From positions 1 to 64,000 of IMG/VR virus record IMGVR_UViG_3300046355_000046: DNA of 64,000 bases. One strand, 5' to 3'. The translations under genes and the position numbers were made by a program. The DNA comes from a virus. Position 1 is the stretch's first letter, and every line of letters starts with the position of its first letter. The notes beneath the pieces were generated by a model. The model saw nothing but the letters and a program-made list of their open reading frames with translations, was not told where the DNA came from and ran no database searches. Below, in pieces: positions 34,601 through 43,652 of the stretch.

Positions 34601-37089
34601 TGAACAAGCTATTACAATATATGATTGGTGCAGGTAATGTATCAGATAAGTTTCTTCCACAGCTTACTAAAGCTCAGAAAGGATTTACTGCATTACCTAC
34701 TTTCCAAAAAGCTGGACAGGTTCAAACAAAAAAACCTATTGTAGATCCTAGAGTGTTTCCTCAAGAGACACTTGCTAATAGACAAAAGGTTTATAAAACT
34801 GTAAGACCAACAGATTATACTGATCTAAAAAATTATATCAGATACGTATTTAATAATGAGAGAGATGAGTATGATGATGCTCGTAGTGAGGAAGCTTTTA
34901 AGATGTATTTAGGTTTACAACCTAAACCAGAATACTTTAGACCTTCTAAGTATAAACCTACAATAAACGCTGATCCTAATGGTTTTTATTATAGTGCAGA
35001 TCAACAGTTAGAGCAAGATATATTTGATAGCTTTAAAGATAAAGTAAAGCCAGGTCAAATCATGCCTACTGATGAATATTTTGTAAATAGTTATTTTCCT
35101 GGTAACCCAAATGCATTTTGGGAAGGAGATAAACAGATGGTTAAGTTTGGACCTAATGATGAAAATCCATTTGTGGGTAGACCAATGGTTAGTCGTGCAA
35201 GAGCTTTAGGTAAGTTTGTGGTTAGTAGAGGTTCTGATAATCAAGGTGATTATTTATCTTATGCTGATCAGTATGATTTTCCTAAAAAGCTTCAAGATAA
35301 AATGCAAGGACAACCATATAAAATCTATGGTAGAGTTTACTATCCAAAAGATAAAAAAGCTTATGGTGGCTTTTTTAAACAAGGAGGTGGACAAACTGTA
35401 ACTAATCCTTTCTGGGAAGGCTCGTATGATTTTAAACCAATTAACCAAGGTACAGTTGATGAGATAAAATCTGAAATGGCTGGGTATATTCAGTCACCTT
35501 TGTATGCACAAAGACAGGCTATGCATCCAGAAAGATATATAGGTAATAATCTTAGTTACTATGAAGACCCTAAATCATTCCAAAATTCTACAGCTTCTGC
35601 TAAAAGATCATATAGATTAATGGATCTTTATGATCAACCTACTCAGATTAAAAACATTGGAAAGTTTAAGGATTACTATGATCCTAAGAAAAGAAAGACT
35701 GTGTTAAACAGTTCTAATTTAGAAAGTGTTGTAGCTCATGAGCTTGGTCACTCTTTATTCAAAGGTGAAACTTTAAGTACAGTTTTAGATTCAGACTATG
35801 ATAATAGTAAATATTGGGATGACTTAGCAGCTGGTAATAAAACTAAATTTGGTACTTCTTTAAATAAAGCAGAAGTTGATAAGTTTAAAAGTTTTGCTTA
35901 TCCTATAGCTAATGAAGACGAGCACTATGATAATAGAGGGTATGGAGATTTTGCTAATGAGTCTTATGCTGACTTAACAGGTATTAGACATTTGTTATAT
36001 AAGAATGGAATTACTAAGAAGTTTGGTGATAATATTAACAGAACTATTTATGAAAAAGCTTTAAAGAATAAGCAGATTCAGAATGACCCTGTATTTAAAA
36101 GAATGCAGCAGAAGTATAGCCCTGGTAAAATCATTCTTCTAAATAACACTATTGCACAAAATACTGATACTAAATCAGATCCAAACATGGCTGAATATGG
36201 TGGACCTATCTTAGATTCTCGTGGTCAATGGGCTCATCCTGGTAAAGTAACTCGTATACCTGGATCTAATATCACTATGCAAGGTGTTAACTATCCTGTA
36301 TATGGTGTAGGCTCTAATGGTCAACAACAGATGATGCAGCCAGGGCAAGAATATAACTTTGGTGGTGCATCTTATGTAGATGAGTATCCTATAATGCAGA
36401 ATGGTGGTTTACTAAGCAGATCTGTTACTTGTTCTAATTGCGGATGGTCATGGAAAGCTATAGATGGAGGTCATGATCCTATGACATGTCATAAGTGTGG
36501 AGGTGCTGTTAAGATGCAGGGTGGGGGAACGGCTTATGTTGATTCTGTACTAAATGCTAACAAGAATCTTAATTGGGTGCAAAGACTATATCCAAAGAAT
36601 ACACCTTCTATGCAGATACCTGGAGTAAAAGGGCCTAGTACACATTATATGCAAAGCGGTGATGGTCGTGTATATCCAACAGTAGTACAAACGCCTAATG
36701 GTTCTTTAAAGTATTTAGGTAAAGATGCATTTGATTATGCAGACTCTACTAAGACTTATATACAGTTTCCTTCTGATGCTGCAGCAACTTGGTTTGGTGA
36801 AAATTATAAAAAAGGAACTGGCGTGTTACCAAAGAATGCATCAGGCGGTCAACATGGTGGATTAGATAGATGGTTTGCAGAAAAGTGGGTAGATGTTAAA
36901 AGTGGTAAAGCATGTGGTAGACAAGAAGGAGAAAGTCGTAAAGGTTATCCAGCATGTCGTCCTTCTAAAAGAGTAAACTCTCAGACACCTAAGACATCAT
37001 CTGAAATGAGTCCAGCAGAAAAAGCTAAATTTAAAGCTAGTAAAACTAGCAGTGAACGTATATCATATAATCATAAAAGAAATAAATAG
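34600..37089 (+). CDS. Virion protein with zincin, zinc ribbon and phage C-terminal domain, 829 aa
   Basis: Three recognisable parts. Residues 380-384 are HELGH within SVVAHELGHSLFKG, with Glu454 (ANESYADLTG) as likely third zinc ligand, so a gluzincin-like protease fold is probable. Cys611, 614, 630 and 633 form a CxxC...CxxC zinc ribbon (TCSNCGWSW... TCHKCGG). Residues about 751-829 (GGLDRWFAEKWVDVKSGKAC, then YPACRPS) match a short domain found in many phages (DUF5872-type by my recollection). The start overlaps the muzzle stop by one base. Perhaps an ejected or tail-tip protease that opens the cell envelope. Confidence 0.75.
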   Translation: MNKLLQYMIGAGNVSDKFLPQLTKAQKGFTALPTFQKAGQVQTKKPIVDPRVFPQETLANRQKVYKTVRPTDYTDLKNYIRYVFNNERDEYDDARSEEAFKMYLGLQPKPEYFRPSKYKPTINADPNGFYYSADQQLEQDIFDSFKDKVKPGQIMPTDEYFVNSYFPGNPNAFWEGDKQMVKFGPNDENPFVGRPMVSRARALGKFVVSRGSDNQGDYLSYADQYDFPKKLQDKMQGQPYKIYGRVYYPKDKKAYGGFFKQGGGQTVTNPFWEGSYDFKPINQGTVDEIKSEMAGYIQSPLYAQRQAMHPERYIGNNLSYYEDPKSFQNSTASAKRSYRLMDLYDQPTQIKNIGKFKDYYDPKKRKTVLNSSNLESVVAHELGHSLFKGETLSTVLDSDYDNSKYWDDLAAGNKTKFGTSLNKAEVDKFKSFAYPIANEDEHYDNRGYGDFANESYADLTGIRHLLYKNGITKKFGDNINRTIYEKALKNKQIQNDPVFKRMQQKYSPGKIILLNNTIAQNTDTKSDPNMAEYGGPILDSRGQWAHPGKVTRIPGSNITMQGVNYPVYGVGSNGQQQMMQPGQEYNFGGASYVDEYPIMQNGGLLSRSVTCSNCGWSWKAIDGGHDPMTCHKCGGAVKMQGGGTAYVDSVLNANKNLNWVQRLYPKNTPSMQIPGVKGPSTHYMQSGDGRVYPTVVQTPNGSLKYLGKDAFDYADSTKTYIQFPSDAAATWFGENYKKGTGVLPKNASGGQHGGLDRWFAEKWVDVKSGKACGRQEGESRKGYPACRPSKRVNSQTPKTSSEMSPAEKAKFKASKTSSERISYNHKRNK

Positions 37090-37097
37090 TATTTAAA

Positions 37098-38315
37098 ATG
37101 GCAAACAAACCTAATAATCCTGCCTTATGGTCTAGAGCTAAGTCTATGGCCAAATCTAAATTTGATGTATATCCTAGTGCCTATGCTAATGGATGGGCTG
37201 CTAAGTATTATAAAAGTAAAGGTGGTACTTGGCGTAAAGCTGAATACGGTATGGAAGTAATGGGTGATGGTGGTACACCAGATAACCCTGGCTTTAATGC
37301 TTTACCTCCAGCAGTACAACAAAAAATCATAGATAATATGGCTCAAGGTGGAGAGAAGATGCCACCAGAGATTGCTCGTGCACGTTTTGCCGCAGCTGGT
37401 AATCTTGATCAAATGAGTAACTATGGTTATGCTTATGGAGGATATATTCCAGAAATGATGTATGGTGGATATGATTATATGGAAGAAGGTGGAGAACCTA
37501 ACGGTGGAATGGCATTAGGTCAGATGTCAGCAGTTGCTGATAAAATGAGTAGACTACGCCAATTTGTTTCTCCAGATCAAAACTTAGATCCATGGATTGC
37601 TTCTAAGCTTGCTGTAATTGATGATAGCGTAAATAGTATTTCTGATTATATGATGTATAATCCTGAAGCTCAAGGAGGAGGTGGAGAAAAAATGGGAGAG
37701 CAGTATGAGCAAGAGGATATGGAAGAAATGATGGCTAATGGTGGATACGTTGTTACAAGAAGTAATGATCGTAAAGGTAAAACACATAAAGTAACTGGTC
37801 CTGATGGAACTGTTAAATACTTTGGTGATTCTAAGTTAGGTCAGCATCCTAAAGATCCAGAACGTAAAGCAGCTTTCTATGCTCGTCATAAAAAGAACTT
37901 AGAGAATAACCCTTTCTTTAGAGCGTTTGCTAGAAAGACGTGGAAAGAAGGCGGTTCTACATTTAGTGGTAATGCATTCTATCAAGGTGGTGGATTTATT
38001 CCAGAATATGATATGTCATTTCCAGCAGACTATGCTGTAGAGATGATGGAACAAGGCGGTATCCATTTAGATCCATCTAAGAGAGGTACGTTTAAAGCTC
38101 AGGCTACTCGTATGGGTATGGGAGTACAAGAAGCTGCTTCAGCAATACTTGGTGCACCAGAAGGAAAGTATAGTCCAGCTATGAGGAAAAAAGCTAACTT
38201 TGCTCGTAACTTTGCTAAACAAGCAGGTGGTCCTGTAGAAGGTGAAGTAATGGATGTATCTCCAGAAGAATTAGATATGCTTCGTCAACAAGGTTATCAA
38301 TTTGAAATAATGTAA
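37098..38315 (+). CDS. Virion protein built from small phage domains, 405 aa
   Basis: Residues 5-45 carry NPALWSRAKSMAKSKFDVYP and SAYANGWAAKYYKSKGG, a short domain widespread in crAss-like and cyanophage proteins. Residues about 222-285 (KVTGPDGTVKYFGDSKLGQH, KAAFYARHKKN) match another small phage domain (DUF5754-type by recollection). Near the end, DPSKRGTFKAQATRMGMGVQ and KYSPAMRKKANFARNFA form a third. Gly-rich linkers with YGGYIPEMMYGG and GGGFIPEYDM join them. Function unknown; DNA or packaged-protein binding is plausible from the basic domains. Confidence 0.75.
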   Translation: MANKPNNPALWSRAKSMAKSKFDVYPSAYANGWAAKYYKSKGGTWRKAEYGMEVMGDGGTPDNPGFNALPPAVQQKIIDNMAQGGEKMPPEIARARFAAAGNLDQMSNYGYAYGGYIPEMMYGGYDYMEEGGEPNGGMALGQMSAVADKMSRLRQFVSPDQNLDPWIASKLAVIDDSVNSISDYMMYNPEAQGGGGEKMGEQYEQEDMEEMMANGGYVVTRSNDRKGKTHKVTGPDGTVKYFGDSKLGQHPKDPERKAAFYARHKKNLENNPFFRAFARKTWKEGGSTFSGNAFYQGGGFIPEYDMSFPADYAVEMMEQGGIHLDPSKRGTFKAQATRMGMGVQEAASAILGAPEGKYSPAMRKKANFARNFAKQAGGPVEGEVMDVSPEELDMLRQQGYQFEIM

Positions 38316-38317
38316 TT

Positions 38318-41182
38318 ATGAAAATACGTATTGTAAAGAAGGAACTACCTAAAGCTCAAACAGGTAATACACAAGAATCTACTCAAAGATTTTGGCATTC
38401 TGAATGGGATGATCAAGGGTTTGATACAGATCCAGCTTCACCGTTATATCAGCCAAATACGCAACAAGCTGCTAAAACAAAGAAACCTTTATTTAGTCAA
38501 GCTACTGTAAAGACTGCTAATAATATTTCGGACTGGGCAGATGTTGCTCTAATGACTGGTGCTGCAGTAGACTACTTTGGTCAGAACCAAAAGCTTAAAG
38601 ATTATGAAAGAGCTTATAGACAAAACCAGTTTGATAATCAGGTAGTTAGTCCTATGTTTAGAGGTAATACTGAAATCAATACTGGTAGGTTCCGTGAGAA
38701 TGTAACACGTAAACCTAATGAAGGTATGTTTCAAATGGGTGGAGAAGAGAACTTTGCTAATACAAGTAATATGATAAAGATTAGAATAACTGGTAAACCA
38801 GAAAACTTAGAGTTTGAATATGGTGGTCAAAATGGCTACGGTTTAGATCTTGGACAACGTAGAGTACAAACTGAAATGCCAGCTGGTAAAGCTGATTCTG
38901 TTTCAAGTAGTATTGGAGCAGTACCACGCTATGCTGCTAATATAGAAGCAGAAGGTGGTGAAACCGTATATGGTGATATAGATGGAGATGGTGGTTTAGA
39001 ACATATGACTATTAACGGTAAGCGTCACTCTCAAGGCGGTGTACCTCTTAATGTACCAGAAGGCAGTTTTATTTTCTCAGATACTAAGAAAATGAAAATC
39101 AAAGATCCTTCTATTCTAACTATGTTTGGTAAGTCTCCTAAAGCTGGTGGATATACTCCTGCAGAGATTGCTAAGAAGTATGACATTAATAAATACAAAG
39201 CTATTGTAGAAGATCCTGAAGCAGATGAAATATCAAAAGCTACAGCTCAATTGATGCTTACTAACTATCGTAAGAAGTTATCATCTTTAGCTCTTGTACA
39301 AGAAGAGATGAAAGGTTTTCCTCAAGGTATCCCATCTGTTGTAGAAGGAGCAAAAGATCAAATGCTAATAGCTGCATATGGTGGTTATATTCCTGAGTAT
39401 CAGTTAGCTGGTCAAGTAGTAGATCCATTAAACCCTTATCAGATCTTTCCTCAAGCTGCTGAGTTAGCTCAACAACAAGCATTGTTACAAGATTTAGATA
39501 GACGCCAAGCTGCTTCTAAACCTACACGTGTTCCTGATGCTAATGAGATCACTGATCAAACTTTATCACCTAAGTCATTAGCTGATGTTAATGATCCAGA
39601 GTTTGCTAAGTATAAACAACTATTAGAGAAGTATGATACTAAACTTGTAAAAGGTTCTTACAATATTAACTCTATGTCAGCAGCTGATGCTAAAGATTTT
39701 GCTCGTTTATCTGGCAAGTTTGGCTTTAGTAGAAAAGATCCAAAGGGTGGCAAGATGTATAATGTTATTCAAAGCTCAACACCTGGTTTAACTTTTAAAG
39801 GAAGTAAAGGTAAGAAAGCTGGTTTCTTTGGTGGATATAGCCCAGATATGTATGAACGTAGATTGGTAGAAGATAGTTTAGGAGAAGATGCTGTAAAGAA
39901 TATGAGTGAATTGGATATTCGTAAAGCATACTTTAAAGAACTAGGTGTAGATGTATCTAACTTAAGTGATGAGCAATTAAAAAATAAGAAGAGTCTTTAT
40001 GCTAACAAGAACTTCTTTGAAAAACAATTCTATCCTAAGTTTGCTGATAAGTTTGTTGGTGATCAATACCGTACTCAGTTAGGTGATGACATGATGATTG
40101 GTGCTGAGCACTATGATAGTTACCGTACTAAACCTAAGATGGTTCCTGGTAGATCTCCTATTGGTTATAAATGTACTGGTGTAGATGATGCTGGTAATCC
40201 TATGATTATTGAGTCATCTTACATGGATGCTGAAGCTATGGCTGCTGATGGAGCCGTAGGATCAAGACAAGCTGCAGCTATGCAGTGTGCTGGTAGTATT
40301 ACACCTAATCAGATTACTCCTGGTAAAACTACTCCTAGCAAAGCTGGATTCTTAACACCTGATAAACTAGCATTGTTAACAGCTGGATTAAATCCACCTC
40401 AAGCGTATCTTCCTTCTGTAGCAGATTTACCATACAGACAAGGTGATTTGGCTTTAGAAGATTGGTTATCAAAAGCTCAGCAAAGACAGCAGACATATAA
40501 TATTGCAGCTAATACTTTAGGTCAATATCAACCTGGAACTGCTATGGCTTCTAATCTTTCTTTCTTAGCAGGACAAACTGGTGAAGGAGTATCTCAAGAC
40601 ATTGCTCAAACAGATTCTCGTAACGTAGATAGAGCTAATCAGTTTATGGCTCAAGAGTTACAACGTAAGACAGCTAATGATGCATATAATGCTGCAGCAA
40701 GAGATAAGCGTTGGGAAGGTTTTGTAACAACTAAACAAAACTTAGACAATGCTCGTAGAAAATACTTAACTGGTATTACACAAGCAGCTAATAATGCATT
40801 TGCTAATAGAATGTATTTAGATATGGTTAATAAGGTTAATCCTATTTATAACGTTGACCCTACAACTGGACTATCTTTCTTTAAAGAAGGATATGATGCT
40901 AGTAAGCTAGGAGCTCCAGGGTTTGCAACAGCTTCTTCTAATATAGGACCAATGGCACAATTTCCTGCTTTAAAAAATCAGTATCTTCGTTTAGGAATGA
41001 CTGAAGCTAACGCAGAGAAACAAGCCATTTCTCAATTATCTGGTGGAAGAACTACTTATTCTGATACAGACAATGATGGTATTCCTAACACTACTAGAAC
41101 TACAATGGCTCAACAAATGCCAGGTATGTATAGAAATGCATTTGGTTTTAATATAGGTGGAGTAGTTGGACCGTGGAGATAA
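38318..41182 (+). CDS. Large virion protein (putative internal or cargo protein), 954 aa
   Basis: Starts two bases after the preceding stop. The centre (residues about 212-272) contains GETVYGDIDGDGG, HSQGGVPLNVPEGSFIFSD and a following helix, a conserved block of Bacteroidota phage virion proteins. AAYGGYIPEYQLAG (about residue 355) repeats the GGYIPE motif of the previous gene. The C-terminal 250 residues are helical and Gln/Ala/Asn-rich (DRANQFMAQELQRKTANDAY), like internal or ejected proteins. No catalytic motif. Followed by a terminator. Confidence 0.75.
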   Translation: MKIRIVKKELPKAQTGNTQESTQRFWHSEWDDQGFDTDPASPLYQPNTQQAAKTKKPLFSQATVKTANNISDWADVALMTGAAVDYFGQNQKLKDYERAYRQNQFDNQVVSPMFRGNTEINTGRFRENVTRKPNEGMFQMGGEENFANTSNMIKIRITGKPENLEFEYGGQNGYGLDLGQRRVQTEMPAGKADSVSSSIGAVPRYAANIEAEGGETVYGDIDGDGGLEHMTINGKRHSQGGVPLNVPEGSFIFSDTKKMKIKDPSILTMFGKSPKAGGYTPAEIAKKYDINKYKAIVEDPEADEISKATAQLMLTNYRKKLSSLALVQEEMKGFPQGIPSVVEGAKDQMLIAAYGGYIPEYQLAGQVVDPLNPYQIFPQAAELAQQQALLQDLDRRQAASKPTRVPDANEITDQTLSPKSLADVNDPEFAKYKQLLEKYDTKLVKGSYNINSMSAADAKDFARLSGKFGFSRKDPKGGKMYNVIQSSTPGLTFKGSKGKKAGFFGGYSPDMYERRLVEDSLGEDAVKNMSELDIRKAYFKELGVDVSNLSDEQLKNKKSLYANKNFFEKQFYPKFADKFVGDQYRTQLGDDMMIGAEHYDSYRTKPKMVPGRSPIGYKCTGVDDAGNPMIIESSYMDAEAMAADGAVGSRQAAAMQCAGSITPNQITPGKTTPSKAGFLTPDKLALLTAGLNPPQAYLPSVADLPYRQGDLALEDWLSKAQQRQQTYNIAANTLGQYQPGTAMASNLSFLAGQTGEGVSQDIAQTDSRNVDRANQFMAQELQRKTANDAYNAAARDKRWEGFVTTKQNLDNARRKYLTGITQAANNAFANRMYLDMVNKVNPIYNVDPTTGLSFFKEGYDASKLGAPGFATASSNIGPMAQFPALKNQYLRLGMTEANAEKQAISQLSGGRTTYSDTDNDGIPNTTRTTMAQQMPGMYRNAFGFNIGGVVGPWR

Positions 41183-41202
41183 TCTTAATAATAATTGTAA
41201 AC

Positions 41203-41239
41203 CTTAAAAGTTTAGTTCTAAACTTTAAAGATTTTTTTG
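41203..41239 (+). terminator. Rho-independent terminator before the cargo genes
   Basis: CTT-A-AAAGTTTA pairs with TAAACTTT-A-AAG (eleven base pairs with one A-A mismatch, loop GTTC), then ATTTTTTTG. The inner AGTTTA/TAAACT arms resemble those of the palindromes at 1160 and 27421 but in reversed order. Confidence 0.7.
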
Positions 41240-41255
41240 TATATTTATAATGTAG
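41239..41255 (+). promoter_or_regulatory. Putative phage promoter element (copy 4)
   Basis: GTATATTTATAATGTAG, closely similar to the element at 27464, ends three bases before the ATG of the 792-aa gene. Probably starts the transcript of the three-gene unit 41259-61801. Confidence 0.5.
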
Positions 41256-41258
41256 TAT

Positions 41259-43637
41259 ATGGCAACCTACTTACCTAACGTAACTGACGTAATACCAGAG
41301 CCGGCTCTGTTTACACCCAACTTCTCCTTTTTAGATACAATGCTAAGAAGGAGACAGGGACTATATGAGCAAGGTTTTGCTCAAGTAAATAGTGCCTATG
41401 GTTTTGTGAACAGAGGCGTGACTAATCCTTATAGCGTTCAAGTTAGAGATACCTTTCTTAAACAAGCTCAAGATAATCTTAAAAATTTATCTTCTTTAGA
41501 TTTATCACAACAGCAGAATGTTAAAACAGCTGCTGGTGTATTTGAACCTTTTGTAAAAAACCGTAGTGTTCTTGGTGATATGGCATTAACTGCACACTGG
41601 GATTCACAAGAAGGTATTGCAGAATCATTTAGATTAAAAGATGGTGGTAAAGAGTACAATGATGATAACATCAACTATGTACGTATGCAGAGACAAGCTT
41701 TTGCTAAAGATGATATCTCTACTGTAAATGACTACTATTCTAATAAAAGATCATTTACTCCTTATTATGATTGGAATAAAGAAGTTCAAGATAAAATGAA
41801 GGACTTTAAACCTAGCTCTACTAAGGTTGAAAAAGCTAATGGTATGTACATGGTTACTACCAAAGATGCTTCTTATACAAAAGAAGAGATTAATAAATAC
41901 TTAAGTGCTACTCTTTCTGATAAGGCTAGACAACAGATGCGTATTGAAGCAGCTGTAAGATATCCTGATCTTAACTCTGTTGCTGGTTTATACATGAACC
42001 AAGCTGGAGAAGACTTACCTTTAATTGATAGCAGACTTGGTCAAGTTAATGCTGCTTTAAAAGGAGAGAAAGATGAAACTAAGCGTCAAGCTTTGCAACA
42101 AGAAAGAGACTTCTATACAGAAAGAGCTAAAGAAATACGTGGTAATATTCAGAGTATACAACAAGGAGATGTTTCATTTCTTAAAAAGAATGCTCAGAAG
42201 TTAGCAGAAAATATATACATTGGTCAAACCGTTGGTCGTTTGGCTAATGGATTTACTCATGCAGACATAGAACAAACTATTGGTTTTAACCAAGTTGCTA
42301 TGATGTATGCTCGTATGGCTTTTGATAAAGAAGAAAACAGAAAGAATAGAGAAGCTAAAGAAGGTACAGTATTACCAATGTTACCAGTTCAGCAAGGAGA
42401 ACAAGAAGTTAATACTACATATGCTAGTTTATCTAGTAAAGTAACTGCAGCTGAAAAAATAAAGAAATCAACATTTTCAGAACTTAAAGATTATATTGTT
42501 GCTACAGATAGAAGTCAAAAGTATGCAGGTAAGAATGGTGCTAGTTTAACACAAGATGATGTTGATTCTTGGATAAATAGTCACCCTAATCATCCTAAAG
42601 CTCTTTCATTTGTTAACGCAGCTAGAGGAGTAGAAGCAGCCAATCAGTGGAAAGATAATTGGAATAAAGATGCTGAAAAATTTGCTCAACAAGAAATGGG
42701 TAGCCAGTATGATCTTCTACAACAATATCGTCAACAAAAACAAAAAGTAGTTTCTAATGGTGGTGGTACTAAAGTTGATTGGGATCCAGTAAAAAAGACG
42801 TATATTAAAACAATGCCTTCAGTAACTCCTAATGGGCAACCGATCAAAATGGATGTTGGTAAGTACTATTATGAGTCTTCTCCTACTGGAGGTTCTCGTG
42901 CCAGTAATGATTTAAGAATGTTAAATTATAACTCTGGTATAGTTGCAGGTAATCAGCTTGGTATTAATGGTGAAGCATTAGAAAAGAAATATACTGAGTT
43001 AAAAAATAAATTTAATAGTGAGCGTAATACTATTACTTCAGTAACTAAACAAGGTTTTACATTAAGTACAGGTGATAGTAGATATAAAAGTACTAAAGGA
43101 TATCTTGAAGCTCTTACTGGTTTAGAAGGAAAAGTATCTGGTATTTCTTGGTTTCCTTCTGCTGATAATTATCAAATTGAGTTTAAATTAGATGATGCTA
43201 ATGCTACTAAACCAGTAGATAGAAAAGTAGTAATTGAATCTTTAAAAGCTAGATTAGGTACTGAAGATATTAAATATAATGAAAGTACTGATATGTTTAC
43301 AGTAGGTAAGATAGCTCCTACTATTGCTCCTAGACTAGATCCATTTGGTGGAATAAATCCTTTACATAGAAGTATACTAGCTGGTCTTGAAGTATACAAT
43401 GGTACACCTGGTTCTCAAAGAACTAGTGTAGATTTTAATATTTCAGGAAAAGCAGGAATGCCTACATTTTTTATTAAAAAATTATACGGTAATACTCCAG
43501 AAAGTCACGCCTATATTTTACATGTTAACGGTAAACCAGTAGATTTTCCTTATGGATCAACATTAGAAGCTTATTCTCGTGCTACTGTATTAGCTAATAA
43601 CCCAGATGCATTAAGCATCATATCAAACGCAAAATAA
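41259..43637 (+). CDS. Putative packaged virion protein, 792 aa
   Basis: The N-terminus (LPNVTDVIPEPALFTPNFSF, LRRRQGLYEQGFAQVNSAYG) and the following helical, Gln/Lys/Asp-rich region (residues 60-520) have the look of internal or ejected proteins of short-tailed phages. The last 250 residues are more beta-rich. No enzyme motif. It immediately precedes the giant polymerase gene with a 15-base gap and begins the transcription unit, the location of crAss-like cargo proteins. Confidence 0.7.
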   Translation: MATYLPNVTDVIPEPALFTPNFSFLDTMLRRRQGLYEQGFAQVNSAYGFVNRGVTNPYSVQVRDTFLKQAQDNLKNLSSLDLSQQQNVKTAAGVFEPFVKNRSVLGDMALTAHWDSQEGIAESFRLKDGGKEYNDDNINYVRMQRQAFAKDDISTVNDYYSNKRSFTPYYDWNKEVQDKMKDFKPSSTKVEKANGMYMVTTKDASYTKEEINKYLSATLSDKARQQMRIEAAVRYPDLNSVAGLYMNQAGEDLPLIDSRLGQVNAALKGEKDETKRQALQQERDFYTERAKEIRGNIQSIQQGDVSFLKKNAQKLAENIYIGQTVGRLANGFTHADIEQTIGFNQVAMMYARMAFDKEENRKNREAKEGTVLPMLPVQQGEQEVNTTYASLSSKVTAAEKIKKSTFSELKDYIVATDRSQKYAGKNGASLTQDDVDSWINSHPNHPKALSFVNAARGVEAANQWKDNWNKDAEKFAQQEMGSQYDLLQQYRQQKQKVVSNGGGTKVDWDPVKKTYIKTMPSVTPNGQPIKMDVGKYYYESSPTGGSRASNDLRMLNYNSGIVAGNQLGINGEALEKKYTELKNKFNSERNTITSVTKQGFTLSTGDSRYKSTKGYLEALTGLEGKVSGISWFPSADNYQIEFKLDDANATKPVDRKVVIESLKARLGTEDIKYNESTDMFTVGKIAPTIAPRLDPFGGINPLHRSILAGLEVYNGTPGSQRTSVDFNISGKAGMPTFFIKKLYGNTPESHAYILHVNGKPVDFPYGSTLEAYSRATVLANNPDALSIISNAK

Positions 43638-43652
43638 TAACTCTGTACTTTT

